A stretch of 64,000 nt of DNA from Chitinivorax sp. PXF-14 (GCF_040812015.1 NZ_JBFNXJ010000004.1:62001-126000), one strand, 5' to 3'; positions 9,696-19,052 are shown, counted from the stretch's first letter. The notes: generated from the letters alone by a model not told the origin. Translations and numbers: made by a program.

Positions 9696-9739
9696 GGCTT
9701 GCTCTCTGAATTGAGGGGTGATGGAAGTGATGCGGTTGA

Positions 9740-10186
9740 TCAGCCTTTATTGCGGATCAGGCGGGCTTTTTCGCGCTGCCATTCGCGATCTTTTTCCGCT
9801 TCGCGTTTATCGTGCTGCTTCTTGCCCTTGGCCAGGCCGATTTCCGCTTTGATGCGGCCCTTGCTGAAATGAAGGTCGAGCGGCGTCAGCGTATAGCCTG
9901 CGCGCTCCACCTTGCCGATCAGCTTGCGGATTTCTTCGGCCTTGAGTAACAGTTTTCTCGTGCGGAGTGGATCGGGCTTGATGTGCGTGGAGGCTGAGAG
10001 CAGGGGCGTGATGTGCGCGCCGATCAGGAAGATTTCACCGTTCTTGACGATGACGTAGGCTTCCTTGATTTGTGCCCGGCCCGCCCGGATGGCCTTGACT
10101 TCCCAGCCTTCCAGCACGATGCCGGCCTCGAACTTTTCTTCGATGAAGTAATCGTGGAAGGCTTTCCGATTGTTGATGATGCTCAT
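9740..10186 (-). CDS. smpB: SsrA-binding protein SmpB
   Basis: A 148-residue protein that binds tmRNA and brings it to stalled ribosomes for trans-translation. The N-terminus [22 protein letters not shown], the motif [13 protein letters not shown] and the C-terminal KGKKQHDKR followed by a basic helix are characteristic. The frame extends 33 codons further upstream, but those residues are not SmpB-like, so ATG 10186 is used. It is divergent from ratA/rnfH, with only 56 bases between starts; smpB-ratA-rnfH neighbourhoods are widespread in beta- and gammaproteobacteria. Confidence 0.97.
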   Translation of the reverse strand: MSIINNRKAFHDYFIEEKFEAGIVLEGWEVKAIRAGRAQIKEAYVIVKNGEIFLIGAHITPLLSASTHIKPDPLRTRKLLLKAEEIRKLIGKVERAGYTLTPLDLHFSKGRIKAEIGLAKGKKQHDKREAEKDREWQREKARLIRNKG

Positions 10187-10242
10187 CGCGCCGGGGAATC
10201 GGGTAAAATCGCGTATTCTAACAGTTTTTTCATGTCTGAACG

Positions 10243-10677
10243 ATGCATCAAGTGGTAAAAACCGTGCTGGTCGAGCACACTGCAAAGCAAATGTACGATC
10301 TCGTCGAGGCCATCGGTACGTACCGCGAGTTCCTGCCCTGGTGCGCTGGTGCCGATCTGCTAGAACGTAATGGCAACGAAATTACGGCAACCTTGCACAT
10401 CGACTATCACGGCCTCAAGCACAATTTTACGACCAAGAACACGCACCTGCCCGGTAGCCAGATCGACATGCTGCTGGTGGACGGGCCATTTCAGCATCTC
10501 GAAGGGCTGTGGCGATTCATCCCCCTGGGGGATGCCGCCTGCAAGATCGAGTTTCGACTGAGTTACGAGTTTTCCTCCGGCGTGCTGGAGAAGGTGATTG
10601 GCCCGGTATTCAACAAGATTGCCAATACCTTCGTCGATGCCTTCATTCGCCGCGCCGACAAAGTCTATGGGGCATGA
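10243..10677 (+). CDS. ratA: RatA/Coq10-family START-domain protein
   Basis: A 144-residue SRPBCC (START-like) protein. The sequence [27 protein letters not shown] and the helix-forming end [17 protein letters not shown] match the RatA/Coq10 family. E. coli RatA was reported to block association of the ribosomal subunits; homologues in other organisms bind quinone. Which role applies here cannot be read from sequence. It overlaps rnfH by four bases (ATGA), so the two are translationally coupled, and it is divergent from smpB. Confidence 0.9.
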   Translation: MHQVVKTVLVEHTAKQMYDLVEAIGTYREFLPWCAGADLLERNGNEITATLHIDYHGLKHNFTTKNTHLPGSQIDMLLVDGPFQHLEGLWRFIPLGDAACKIEFRLSYEFSSGVLEKVIGPVFNKIANTFVDAFIRRADKVYGA

Positions 10678-10961
10678 CCATGCGTGTCGAAGTGGTCTAC
10701 GCGCTGCCGCAACAGCAACGCCTGATCGCGCTTGAGGTAGCCGAAGGCACGACGGCGGCGCAAGCGCTTACGCTGTCCGGTGTGATGACGGAATGCCGCG
10801 AGGCCGCTGACAGGCTACGCATGGGGATTTTTGGCCGGACCGTTGAAGGCGCCACGGTGCTGCGCGATGGTGATCGGGTGGAAGTCTATCGTGCCTTGCT
10901 GGCGGACCCGAAGGAAGTGAGGCGGACTCGCGTTCTTGCCGCAAAATCCAGGGGGTGTTGA
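10674..10961 (+). CDS. rnfH: RnfH/RatB-family ubiquitin-like protein
   Basis: A 95-residue member of the RnfH family, which has a beta-grasp (ubiquitin-like) fold. The family features seen are MRVEVVYALPQQQ, the central GIFGRTV and the end DGDRVEVYRALLADPKEVRRTR. ATG 10674 overlaps the ratA stop in an ATGA arrangement; an in-frame ATG at 10680 is an alternative. The molecular role of the family is not established, and the name comes from Rnf clusters in which some members occur. Confidence 0.88.
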   Translation: MTMRVEVVYALPQQQRLIALEVAEGTTAAQALTLSGVMTECREAADRLRMGIFGRTVEGATVLRDGDRVEVYRALLADPKEVRRTRVLAAKSRGC

Positions 10962-10985
10962 GGTGGTGAAGCTGAACCGTTCCGC

Positions 10986-11420
10986 CTATTTGCCTCTGCG
11001 ATCGAGCGGGCCGCGCAGACGTCGATCCGGTTTGGTATAGCTGCGGCGCTCCACGCCTGGCTGAAGCTGGATTTCGGCATGAAAGCGCCGATCCAGCGAA
11101 GCGCGCCGTTCCTTGCCTTCCCGACGCTCGATGCCTGCCGGCACGCCATTGACGAAATACATCTGCGCAGGCTGGATCAGCTGCTCGATGAACTCGAGCA
11201 GATCATTCTGCGCATAATGAGCCTTACCCTCTATCAGCATGAAGGAGATGACCGGGTCGCTGTTGCGGTCGCTTCTTAGCCATTCCGCCGCATTCTTGTG
11301 GAGCAGAAACGGCTGCAGGAACTCGGCTGCTTCCTGCTCGCTCAGCAACGTGTTCTTCCCCCCTTGGCTAGCGGCACCTTCTCGCTGCTTGAAATAATCC
11401 ATCCAACGCCAAACGCTCAT
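10986..11420 (-). CDS. Hypothetical protein with Arg-rich C-terminus
   Basis: A 144-residue protein whose function I do not recognise. The N-terminus MSVWRWMDYFKQREG is followed by an acidic helical stretch (LLSEQEAAEFLQPFLL). The last 40 residues hold repeated ERR/DRR pairs (ERREGKERR, LDRR, ERRS, PDRRLRGPLDRRG), suggesting a nucleic-acid or acidic-surface contact. No signal peptide or membrane helix is seen. ATG 11420 is preferred to the frame opening at 11486 because GGAAAG lies at ribosome-site distance before it. It is convergent with rnfH and divergent from radA. Confidence 0.7.
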   Translation of the reverse strand: MSVWRWMDYFKQREGAASQGGKNTLLSEQEAAEFLQPFLLHKNAAEWLRSDRNSDPVISFMLIEGKAHYAQNDLLEFIEQLIQPAQMYFVNGVPAGIERREGKERRASLDRRFHAEIQLQPGVERRSYTKPDRRLRGPLDRRGK

Positions 11421-11672
11421 TTTCTTTCCATCTCCGTCCTTTGTTTCTCGACATTTCACGACGTCGGGAGTGATTGATGGAACCATAGCAAATTTCGCGC
11501 CATTTTCCGAAATCGTTGTGAAGTCAAAGGATTCTGCCTGGCCATCCGCAATATGACGCGATCAGTGTAAAAATTGCCGACGAACGTTGTTTTTGACTGT
11601 GTCGGGCGCGCAATGTTCCGTCATGCTGACTCGCAGGTGGTAAGCTCTGCGCCACCAATGCAAGCAAGGTCG

Positions 11673-13025
11673 ATGATGAGTAAGGCTAAGACGGTTTATC
11701 AGTGCAGTGCCTGCGGCGGGCAGTCCCCGAAATGGCAGGGGCAATGCCCTCATTGCGGCGAGTGGAACGGCCTGCTGGAGGTCGTGGCCGGTACGGCCCC
11801 GCGCCGCTATGCGAGCTTGGCCGCCAGCAGTACGGTACAGAATCTTTCGAGCATCAGCGCGGCGGAAACGCCGCGGCATCCAACTGGCATTGAAGAGTTG
11901 GACCGCGTGCTGGGCGGCGGTCTTGTCCGTGGGGCGGTGATATTGATCGGGGGCGATCCCGGCATCGGTAAATCGACGCTGCTGCTGCAGGCCTTGGCCA
12001 AAGTGGTCGAGTCGCGCCAGGCGCTCTATGTCAGCGGTGAAGAGTCCGCCCAGCAAATCGCGCTGCGGGCCAAGCGGCTTGCGGTGGAGTCGGCGCCCAT
12101 CCGGTTGTTGGCCGAAATCCGGCTGGAAAGCGTCCTGGCGACATTGGTGCAGGAGCAGCCCGAGGTGGTGGTGATCGACTCGATCCAGACGGTGTATACC
12201 GATAGCCTGCAGTCTGCCCCGGGCAGCGTGGCGCAGGTCCGCGAGTGTGCGGCGCAGTTGACCCGGCACGCGAAGCAGCATGGCACGACCATGATCCTCG
12301 TCGGCCATGTCACCAAAGAGGGGGCACTTGCCGGGCCGCGGGTGCTGGAGCACATCGTCGATACGGTGTTGTATTTCGAGGGCGATACCCATTCGAGCTT
12401 CCGGCTGGTGCGGGCCATCAAGAATCGCTTTGGCGCAGTCAACGAGCTTGGCGTGTTTGCCATGACGGACAAGGGGCTGCGCGGTGTTTCCAACCCCTCG
12501 GCCCTGTTTCTGTCCCAGCACGAAGAGCCCGTGGCGGGCTCCTGCGTGATGGTGACGCAGGAGGGGACTCGCCCATTGCTGGTCGAGGTGCAGGCGCTGG
12601 TGGATGAGGCGCATTCGCCCAATGTCCGGCGCTTGGGGGTGGGGCTGGAGCAAAATCGCCTGGCCATGCTGCTGGCTGTCCTGCATCGCCATGCCGGTAT
12701 CGGCTGCTTTGATCAGGATGTGTTCGTCAATGCGGTCGGCGGCGTCAAGATTGCCGAGCCGGCCGCCGACCTGGCCGTACTGCTCGCCATCGTCTCGTCG
12801 CTGCGTAACAAGCCCTTGCCGGAAAAGCTCGTCGTGTTCGGCGAGGTTGGCTTGGCAGGTGAGGTGCGGCCGGTTCAGCGTGGCCAGGAGCGCCTGAAAG
12901 AGGCTGCCAAGCTTGGTTTCACCAAGGCCATCGTACCCAAGGCCAACCGGCCCAAGCAGGCAATCGAGGGGATGGAGATTGTAGCGGTGGAGCGCCTTGA
13001 GCAGGCTGTAGAAGGATGTCGCTGA
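11673..13025 (+). CDS. radA: DNA repair protein RadA
   Basis: A 450-residue RecA-like branch-migration ATPase that helps process recombination intermediates. It has an N-terminal zinc finger with Cys11, Cys14, Cys25 and Cys28 (CSACGG and CPHCGEW), Walker A GGDPGIGKST (about 93-102), the RadA signature KNRFG, and a C-terminal Lon-protease-like domain lacking a catalytic role (VGGVKIAEPAADLAVLLAI). The frame opens at 11574, but the zinc finger normally starts close to the N-terminus, and AAGG at 11665-11668 supports the tandem ATGs at 11673/11676. Size and order of domains are normal for the family. Confidence 0.97.
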   Translation: MMSKAKTVYQCSACGGQSPKWQGQCPHCGEWNGLLEVVAGTAPRRYASLAASSTVQNLSSISAAETPRHPTGIEELDRVLGGGLVRGAVILIGGDPGIGKSTLLLQALAKVVESRQALYVSGEESAQQIALRAKRLAVESAPIRLLAEIRLESVLATLVQEQPEVVVIDSIQTVYTDSLQSAPGSVAQVRECAAQLTRHAKQHGTTMILVGHVTKEGALAGPRVLEHIVDTVLYFEGDTHSSFRLVRAIKNRFGAVNELGVFAMTDKGLRGVSNPSALFLSQHEEPVAGSCVMVTQEGTRPLLVEVQALVDEAHSPNVRRLGVGLEQNRLAMLLAVLHRHAGIGCFDQDVFVNAVGGVKIAEPAADLAVLLAIVSSLRNKPLPEKLVVFGEVGLAGEVRPVQRGQERLKEAAKLGFTKAIVPKANRPKQAIEGMEIVAVERLEQAVEGCR

Positions 13026-13038
13026 TCTGGGCTGGCGC

Positions 13039-13374
13039 TCAGTTGGTGCGCATCAGCTTGCGATAGTCGTATTCGTTGAACTCGAAGCAGTCGGCCGGGA
13101 CGTCGTCACTGTCGGTGGTGTCGATGACCACTTTGACGTAACGCCCGATCTTGCGCCAGATCGCAATGGAGACCCGGTCGGCGAACGCCTGCTCGTTTTC
13201 GTCGGGCAGGAAGCTGGCTTCGGCCGAGGTCTGCAGAAAGTACACCTTGTTGCGCTCGATCTTGTGGACGTAATGCGGCGCAGTCCATGCCTCGCGTATC
13301 GCGAGCAGGGTTTTGTTCAATTCGGATGCACCCAGCGGGGCGACGGAGATGTGGACTCGGTAGTGCGTGCTCAT
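13039..13374 (-). CDS. Hypothetical protein, 111 residues
   Basis: A small protein that I do not assign to a named function. It begins MSTHYRVHISVAP and contains a short alpha/beta-like pattern (LNKTLLAIREAW, KVYFLQTSAEASF, DRVSIAIWRKIGRYVKVVID), ending in an acidic then basic tail. There is no signal peptide or membrane segment. It converges on radA, with the stop codons only 13 bases apart. The coherent codon pattern and normal ATG suggest a real gene. Confidence 0.65.
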   Translation of the reverse strand: MSTHYRVHISVAPLGASELNKTLLAIREAWTAPHYVHKIERNKVYFLQTSAEASFLPDENEQAFADRVSIAIWRKIGRYVKVVIDTTDSDDVPADCFEFNEYDYRKLMRTN

Positions 13375-13470
13375 CGCGGCTCCGTAGTGTCACAGACTAA
13401 AGGCGGACAATTCGTTTTATCACGAAGCCCCCACCGACTCAAGGCGATTTCGGCCTCGCGCTGAAAATGA

Positions 13471-13496
13471 AAAAAGGGGCCTTGGCCCCTTTTTTG
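13471..13496 (-). terminator. Rho-independent terminator of the bolA/parvulin operon
   Basis: A 10-bp stem (13471-13480 with 13485-13494) closes a CTTG loop. On the minus strand the 3' arm runs into TTTTTTCATTTTC just after the parvulin stop at 13516. Confidence 0.88.
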
Positions 13497-13515
13497 CTGC
13501 TGGGTGCCAGGGCGG

Positions 13516-14310
13516 TTACTCGACCTTGGCCTTGCCGCGCAGGTCGCGCATCAGGGACTCCAGCTGCTTCTGCTGCAGGAACTGGGCGATCTGCGGCTTC
13601 ATCTCGTCGAGGGAGGGTACCGGCGATTCGCGGACGTCTTCGAGTTTGATGATGTGGTAGCCGTATTCGGTCTTGACCGGTTCGGCCGTGATCTGGCCCT
13701 TCTGCAGCTTGGTCAGTGCATCGGCAAACGGCTTCACGTAGTTGCCCGGGTTGCTGTAGTCCAGGTCGCCGCCCTTGGCTGCCGAGCCCTTGTCTTCCGA
13801 GTACTTGGTCGCCAGTTGGTCGAACTTGGCGCCCTTCTTGAGCTGGCTCAACAGATCCTTGGCGGTCTTTTCGTCCTTAACCAGGATGTGGCGGGCACGG
13901 TATTCCTTGCCTTGCTGCGATTGGGCTGCCTTGAACTTGTCGTACTCGGCCTTCACGTCCGCATCGGCAACAGGGTGGCCCTTGATGTAGTCCTGTACAT
14001 AGGCGCGGAATAGCACGCTTTGGCGAGCGACTTCCAGCTCGGCCTGCACGTCCGGCGTCTTGTCCAGGCCCTTCTTGACGGCTTCCTGCTCGACCAGTGC
14101 GCCGGTGATCAGGCTGTCCTTGATCGCGTTGCGCAGTTCCGGGGAGTCTTTCTGGCCGCGGGCGACCATGGCTTTCAGCTGCGCGTCCAGCTTGGCTTGC
14201 GGAATGGCCACGCCATTGACGACAGCCACGTTGGCGGGATCTGCGGCAACGGCAGCGGTGGCAATGGCGCCGGCGAGCAGCGCGGCAAGCAGACGGGAAG
14301 TGAGTTTCAT
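13516..14310 (-). CDS. Periplasmic peptidyl-prolyl cis-trans isomerase (parvulin, PpiC/PrsA-like)
   Basis: A 264-residue exported foldase. Residues 1-22 form a signal peptide ending in ATAAVA-A. A SurA-like N-terminal helical part follows, with the parvulin domain at about 137-232 (YRARHILV, EDKGSAAKGGDLDY, TEYGYHIIKLEDV). It would help fold periplasmic and outer-membrane proteins. It is the last gene of a leftward cluster yciB-yciI-bolA-ppi that is common in Neisseriales, and a strong terminator follows. It is much shorter than PpiD and SurA; a second parvulin (ppiD) is encoded at 1929-3755. Confidence 0.9.
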   Translation of the reverse strand: MKLTSRLLAALLAGAIATAAVAADPANVAVVNGVAIPQAKLDAQLKAMVARGQKDSPELRNAIKDSLITGALVEQEAVKKGLDKTPDVQAELEVARQSVLFRAYVQDYIKGHPVADADVKAEYDKFKAAQSQQGKEYRARHILVKDEKTAKDLLSQLKKGAKFDQLATKYSEDKGSAAKGGDLDYSNPGNYVKPFADALTKLQKGQITAEPVKTEYGYHIIKLEDVRESPVPSLDEMKPQIAQFLQQKQLESLMRDLRGKAKVE

Positions 14311-14331
14311 GTGTTGTTGATCCTGATAGAT

Positions 14332-14607
14332 TTAGACTTCTTCGGAGGAATAGGCCTGGATGCTGAGCGCGTGTATCCGGCTATGCATCATGTCGCCCAG
14401 CGCGCCGTAGATCAAACGGTGGCGTTCGAGACGGCTGCGCCCGGCAAACGCAGGCGATACGATGGTCATCCAGTAGTGTCCGCCGCCGCCCTTGGCGCCT
14501 TCATGGCCAGCGTGCTGCGACGATTCGTCATGGATTTCCAGGGTTTGTGGCATGAGCGCCTCTAGGCGCTCGCGCATCAATTCCATGGTGCCGGCAGAAA
14601 CGGTCAT
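14332..14607 (-). CDS. bolA: BolA family protein
   Basis: A 91-residue BolA/IbaG-type protein. The core is [28 protein letters not shown], then [15 protein letters not shown] and [24 protein letters not shown]. The His of the HAGH loop and the RHRLIY helix are the residues that, in the family, help hold a 2Fe-2S cluster with monothiol glutaredoxins; BolA also acts as a regulator of cell shape and iron handling. ATG 14607 overlaps the yciI stop (ATGA), indicating coupling. The longer open frame upstream is out of family and is ignored. Confidence 0.93.
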   Translation of the reverse strand: MTVSAGTMELMRERLEALMPQTLEIHDESSQHAGHEGAKGGGGHYWMTIVSPAFAGRSRLERHRLIYGALGDMMHSRIHALSIQAYSSEEV

Positions 14608-14906
14608 GCCGGAAAGACTTTCTTGAACGGCTTGACGCTGACGCAAGCATAGACGCCCTCCGCCAGGTAGGGGTCCTGATCGGCCCAAGCTTGGGCGTCT
14701 TCCTGCGATGCGAATTCGGCAACGATCAGGCTGCCGCTGAAGCCGGCGGGGCCTGGGTCGTTGCTGTCGATTGCCGGGAATGGGCCGGCCAGCACGAGCC
14801 GCCCAGCCTCCTGTAGCGTCTGCAGACGGGCGAGATGGGCTGGACGCACGCGCAGGCGGGCGTCGAGACTATTGGGGGTGTCAGTGCCGACAATCGCGTA
14901 GAGCAT
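14604..14906 (-). CDS. yciI: YciI family protein
   Basis: A 100-residue dimeric alpha-beta barrel protein. [28 protein letters not shown], then LVLAGPFPA and the [28 protein letters not shown] segment are diagnostic of YciI. The His and Asp residues (in RPAHLARL and DPY) match conserved family positions thought to form an active site, but the reaction is unknown. It overlaps yciB upstream and bolA downstream by a few bases. Confidence 0.92.
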   Translation of the reverse strand: MLYAIVGTDTPNSLDARLRVRPAHLARLQTLQEAGRLVLAGPFPAIDSNDPGPAGFSGSLIVAEFASQEDAQAWADQDPYLAEGVYACVSVKPFKKVFPA

Positions 14907-15454
14907 TATTTACGGGGTTCCTGTTTTTCATCGATATGTTTGGCCAGCATCAGGCTTTGCAGCACGACAAAGACCAGCATCAGGCCAATGCCGCCGAACA
15001 GCTTGAAGCTGACCCACGTGGCCTCGTCGAAGCTGAAGGCGACGTAGAGGTTCAACGCGCCCATCAGTAAAAAGAATACAACCCACGACCACATGAGCCG
15101 GCTCCAGATTGCCTCCGGCAGCTGCATCTGGGCTTCCATCACGCTGCGGATCAGGTTTTTGCCCATGAACAGCTTGCTGACGGACAGCGCGAGAGCAAAG
15201 ACCCAATAAAGCGCGGTTGGTTTCCACATGATGAAGGATTTGTTGTGCAGCAGCAGGGTCGCACTGCCAAGCCCTACCACTAGGACCAACGATAGCCACA
15301 GCATGGCATCGACCTTGCGGTGCTTGAACCAGGCCCAGCCCACTTGGGCAATGGTGGCTGCGATGGTGACGCCCGTTGCGGCGAAGATATCCTTGCTGAG
15401 GAAATACGTCGCGAAAAACAGGATGATGGGGAACAAATCGAACAGGAATTTCAT
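14906..15454 (-). CDS. yciB: Inner-membrane septation protein A family (YciB/IspZ)
   Basis: A 182-residue polytopic membrane protein with about five hydrophobic helices. It starts [18 protein letters not shown], and contains [13 protein letters not shown] and [23 protein letters not shown], all standard YciB features. The family influences envelope synthesis and septum formation; in Shigella its loss blocks intracellular spread. It is the first gene of the leftward yciB-yciI-bolA-parvulin operon and overlaps yciI by one base. Confidence 0.94.
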   Translation of the reverse strand: MKFLFDLFPIILFFATYFLSKDIFAATGVTIAATIAQVGWAWFKHRKVDAMLWLSLVLVVGLGSATLLLHNKSFIMWKPTALYWVFALALSVSKLFMGKNLIRSVMEAQMQLPEAIWSRLMWSWVVFFLLMGALNLYVAFSFDEATWVSFKLFGGIGLMLVFVVLQSLMLAKHIDEKQEPRK

Positions 15455-15624
15455 AGCGGGCGATTATGCAATGGCATGCCAGCGTTGTCCACGCACCGGC
15501 GGTGCGTCGTGCTCGCCCCCATGTCAAGGCAACTGTCCATAGTGTTGCAGGCGCGCTGTAGCCGCGGTTTTCCAAGGGGTAGGCGATTTTGTTATCATAT
15601 AAGGCCTGCCTCCAAGTTTTTCCC

Positions 15625-16467
15625 ATGCTCAAGATTGATCTCCATTGCCACTCGAACTGCTCCGACGGCGCGCTTGCACCTGCCGAAGTGGCGGCTCGTG
15701 CCGTCGCGGCCGGATGTGACGTCTGGGCACTGACCGATCACGACGAGCTCAAGGGATTGGACGAGGCGCGTGCCGTGGCCGAGGCTGCAGGCGTGCGCTT
15801 CGTGCCTGGCGTCGAGATTTCCGTGACATGGGACAAGATGACGGTGCATGTCGTCGGCCTCAATATCGACCCGGCCAACGAAACCCTGCGTGCCGGCCTC
15901 GAATTCGTGCGTAGCGGCCGCGTGCGGCGCGCTCAGGCGATGGGGGTGGATCTCGCCCGCGCCGGTATCGCAGGGAGCTTCGAGGGCGCCTTGGCGCTGG
16001 CGGAGAACAAGGAAATGGTCGGCCGTACGCATTTCGCCCGCTTCCTGGTCGATAACGGCCATGTCAAGGATGTCCAGACTGCGTTCAAGAAGTTCCTGGT
16101 CAAGGGCAAGCCCGGCTACGTGCCGCACCAGTGGACGACCCTGGCCGATGCCGTGAGCTGGATCCGCGCTGCAGGTGGGCAGGCCGTGCTGGCCCACCCC
16201 GGACGCTACGAGATCGGCAAGGCGCGCATGCTGGCGCTGCTCGAAGAATTCAAGGCCGTGGGCGGCGTGGGCATCGAGGTGGTGACGTCCAATCATACGG
16301 CCGAGCATGTAACCCGCTTTGCCCGTCTGGCCGCCGAGTTTGGCCTGCTGGCTTCGTGCGGCTCGGATTTCCATAGCCCGACCGAGGGTTGGTGCAGCCT
16401 GGGCAAGCTGCCGGCCTTGCCGCTCAGCTGCACACCCATCTGGCACGATTGGCCGCTCGTGCATTGA
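15625..16467 (+). CDS. PHP-domain phosphoesterase (3',5'-nucleoside bisphosphate phosphatase / RNase AM type)
   Basis: A 280-residue metal-dependent phosphoesterase of the PHP family (YciV/TrpH type). The four PHP metal motifs are visible: DLHCHSNCSDG at the N-terminus, ALTDHDE, the central VLAHPGRY and CGSDFHSP near the end. The Chromobacterium homologue removes the 3' phosphate from 3',5'-nucleoside bisphosphates, and the E. coli homologue trims RNA 5' ends; either or both may apply. ATG 15625 places the metal motif at residue 5 as in the family. It begins a rightward run with yciO, the M50 protease and trpS and is divergent from yciB. Confidence 0.9.
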   Translation: MLKIDLHCHSNCSDGALAPAEVAARAVAAGCDVWALTDHDELKGLDEARAVAEAAGVRFVPGVEISVTWDKMTVHVVGLNIDPANETLRAGLEFVRSGRVRRAQAMGVDLARAGIAGSFEGALALAENKEMVGRTHFARFLVDNGHVKDVQTAFKKFLVKGKPGYVPHQWTTLADAVSWIRAAGGQAVLAHPGRYEIGKARMLALLEEFKAVGGVGIEVVTSNHTAEHVTRFARLAAEFGLLASCGSDFHSPTEGWCSLGKLPALPLSCTPIWHDWPLVH

Positions 16468-16497
16468 GCGCCACCAAACCACCCCCATATTGAAACG

Positions 16498-17127
16498 ATG
16501 GCACAATTTTTTTCCATACATCCAGAAACGCCGCAGCCGCGTCTGATCGCGCAGGCGGTGAAGATCATTCGCGAAGGCGGCGTGGTTGTCTATCCGACCG
16601 ACTCCTGCTATGCCATCGGCTGCCAGATCGGCGACAAGGACGCGGTCGAGCGCATCCGGCGTATTCGCCAGGTCGACGACAAGCATCACTTCACGCTGGT
16701 CTGCCGCGACCTGTCCGAGCTGGCGACCTATGCGCGTGTCGACAATGCGCAGTTCCGCATGATCAAGGCCGCGACGCCGGGCAGCTATACCTTCATCCTC
16801 ACGGCAACGAAGGAAGTGCCGCGCCGCTTGCAGCATCCCAAGCGCAATACGATCGGCCTGCGGGTGCCGAGCCACCCCGTGGTGCAGGCCCTGCTGGCCG
16901 AGCTTGGCGAGCCGCTGCTGTCATCGACCTTGCAGTTGCCCGGCGAAGAGCTGCCGCTCAACGACCCGTATGAAATTCGCAGCCTGCTCGAACATCAGGT
17001 GGACCTGATTCTCGACGGTGGCTATTGCGGTATGGAGCCGACCACCGTGATCGACCTGCATGAAGGTGAGCCGGTGCTGGTGCGCCAGGGCTGTGGCTCG
17101 TTGAAACCGTTTGGATTGGAGGACTGA
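16498..17127 (+). CDS. yciO: YciO/Sua5-family putative L-threonylcarbamoyladenylate synthase
   Basis: A 209-residue YrdC-fold protein of the YciO branch. It begins MAQFFSIHPETPQPRLIAQAVKI and has GGVVVYPTDSCYAIGC, the KR..R-like nucleotide-binding basic residues (IRRIRQVDDKHHFTLVC), TPGSYTFIL and TIGLRVPSH. YrdC/Sua5 makes threonylcarbamoyl-AMP for tRNA t6A; YciO proteins share the fold but their in vivo role is less clear. It follows the PHP gene after 30 bases and abuts the M50 gene with no gap. Confidence 0.9.
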   Translation: MAQFFSIHPETPQPRLIAQAVKIIREGGVVVYPTDSCYAIGCQIGDKDAVERIRRIRQVDDKHHFTLVCRDLSELATYARVDNAQFRMIKAATPGSYTFILTATKEVPRRLQHPKRNTIGLRVPSHPVVQALLAELGEPLLSSTLQLPGEELPLNDPYEIRSLLEHQVDLILDGGYCGMEPTTVIDLHEGEPVLVRQGCGSLKPFGLED

Positions 17128-17772
17128 GTGGGTGGAGAGTTGAATGCCGTGCAGACGATTGCGATCTATGCGCTGCCGGTGCTGTTCGCGATCACGGTGC
17201 ACGAGGCGGCCCATGCTTATGCGGCTAAGCGTCACGGCGATGCGACGGCCTATATGATGGGGCGCATGACGCTCAACCCGTTGAAGCACATCGACCCGAT
17301 CGGTACGGTACTGATTCCGTTGCTGGCGGTGACGCTTGGGGGCTTCCTGTTCGGCTGGGCCAAGCCGGTGCCGATCAATTTTTCCAACCTCAACAACCCC
17401 AAGAAGGACATGGTATGGGTCGCCGCGGCAGGGCCGGGCGCCAACCTGGCGATGGCCTTCATCTGGGCGATGCTGTACAACCTTGCCGCGCTGAACCCTA
17501 CCGGTTATTTCGCCTTGCCACTCTCGCTGATGGCGCAGGCAGGCATCCAGATCAATGCGGTGCTGATGGTGCTCAACCTGCTGCCGATCCCGCCGCTCGA
17601 TGGCGGCCGCATTGCCGTCGGCCTGTTGCCGCGCAACCTGGCCTTGCCGCTGGCGCGGCTCGAGCCCTATGGCATGTTCATTCTGGTCGGCTTGATGATC
17701 ACCGGTATACTCGGCGTCATCATGCGGCCGTTTCTTGCCGCAACATTCAAACTGATTTCATTGTTTTTGTAA
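17128..17772 (+). CDS. Site-2 protease family (M50) membrane metalloprotease
   Basis: A 214-residue multi-pass protein with the zinc motif HEAAH (His25, Glu26, His29) inside the first membrane helix. The distal ligand region LPIPPLDGGR lies in a later helix. It lacks a PDZ domain, so it belongs to the compact M50 group rather than RseP. Its substrate is unknown. The start is GTG 17128, directly after the yciO stop; trpS follows after 15 bases, so it is probably part of the same transcript. Confidence 0.9.
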   Translation: MGGELNAVQTIAIYALPVLFAITVHEAAHAYAAKRHGDATAYMMGRMTLNPLKHIDPIGTVLIPLLAVTLGGFLFGWAKPVPINFSNLNNPKKDMVWVAAAGPGANLAMAFIWAMLYNLAALNPTGYFALPLSLMAQAGIQINAVLMVLNLLPIPPLDGGRIAVGLLPRNLALPLARLEPYGMFILVGLMITGILGVIMRPFLAATFKLISLFL

Positions 17773-17787
17773 GGATTGGGAATTCAC

Positions 17788-18987
17788 ATGTTCGCCGACC
17801 GCGTCCTCTCGGGCATGCGCCCGACCGGCAGTCTGCACCTGGGCCATTATCACGGCGTGCTGAAGAATTGGGTCAAGCTCCAGAGCGAGCATGAGTGTCT
17901 GTTTTTCGTGGCCGACTGGCATGCGCTGACGACCAACTACGATGATCCGCAGATCATCGAGCGCAGCGTGTGGGATATGGTGATCGACTGGCTCGCTGCC
18001 GGCGTTGATCCGGCCCAGGCTACGCTGTTCATCCAGTCGCGCGTGCCCGAGCACGCGGAGCTGCATCTGCTGCTGTCGATGATGACGCCGCTGGGCTGGC
18101 TCGAACGCGTGCCGACCTACAAGGACCAGCAGGAGAAACTGAGCCAGAAGGACCTGTCGACCTATGGCTTTCTCGGCTACCCGCTGCTGCAGTCGGCCGA
18201 CATCCTGATTTATCGCGCCAACCAGGTGCCGGTGGGCGAGGACCAGATCCCACATATCGAGCTGACGCGCGAGGTGGCTCGCCGCTTCAATCACCTGTAT
18301 GGCCGTGAGCCCGGTTATCAGGAAAAGGCCGAGGCCGCCATCAAGAAGATGGGCAGCAAGAAGGCCAAGCTCTACGAAGAACTGCGCGATCGCTTCCAGG
18401 AGCAGGGCGATCAGGAAGCGCTCGAAGCCGCGCGCGCGCTGCTGGGCGAGCAGCAGAACCTGAGTCACGGCGACCGCGAGCGTCTGTTCGGCTACCTTGA
18501 AGGCGGCGGCAAGATGATCCTGTCCGAGCCGCAGTCCCTGTTGACCGAAGCCTCGCGCATGCCGGGGCTCGATGGGCAGAAGATGTCCAAGTCCTATGGC
18601 AACGCGATCTCGCTGCGCGAGGGTGCCGAGTCGGTCACCAAGAAGATCCGCACCATGCCGACCGACCCGCAGCGCGTGCGCCGCACCGATCCGGGCGATC
18701 CGGCCAAGTGCCCGGTGTGGCAGCTGCACGAGGTGTATTCGAACGACGACACCAAGCAGTGGGTGCAACAGGGCTGCAAGAGCGCCGGTATCGGCTGTAT
18801 CGAGTGCAAGCAGCCGGTGATCGAAGGCGTGCTGCGCGAGCAGGAGCCGATGCGTGAACGCGCCCAGCTGTATCTCGACGACCCGACGCTGGTGAAGAAC
18901 ATCATTGCCGACGGCTGTGAGAAGGCCCGCAAGCTCGCGCAGGAAACCATGCGCGACGTGCGCGAAGCCATGGGGTTGAATTACTGA
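17788..18987 (+). CDS. trpS: Tryptophanyl-tRNA synthetase
   Basis: A 399-residue class I aminoacyl-tRNA synthetase that charges tRNA-Trp. The HIGH-type motif is in GSLHLGHYHG and the KMSKS motif in DGQKMSKSYGN. The protein is longer than the roughly 330-residue E. coli enzyme, with an insert at about 160-260 before the KMSKS loop, as in other betaproteobacterial enzymes. It also has a Cys-rich segment GCKSAGIGCIECK. ATG 17788 is used, although an in-frame TTG lies at 17776 immediately after AAGGA. It is last in the co-directional PHP-yciO-M50-trpS group. Confidence 0.96.
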   Translation: MFADRVLSGMRPTGSLHLGHYHGVLKNWVKLQSEHECLFFVADWHALTTNYDDPQIIERSVWDMVIDWLAAGVDPAQATLFIQSRVPEHAELHLLLSMMTPLGWLERVPTYKDQQEKLSQKDLSTYGFLGYPLLQSADILIYRANQVPVGEDQIPHIELTREVARRFNHLYGREPGYQEKAEAAIKKMGSKKAKLYEELRDRFQEQGDQEALEAARALLGEQQNLSHGDRERLFGYLEGGGKMILSEPQSLLTEASRMPGLDGQKMSKSYGNAISLREGAESVTKKIRTMPTDPQRVRRTDPGDPAKCPVWQLHEVYSNDDTKQWVQQGCKSAGIGCIECKQPVIEGVLREQEPMRERAQLYLDDPTLVKNIIADGCEKARKLAQETMRDVREAMGLNY

Positions 18988-19052
18988 TCCCGTCGCCGGG
19001 TGGCGCTGGTGCTCGCCGGCGCCACTGGCGTGATCGTCGACTGAAACCAACC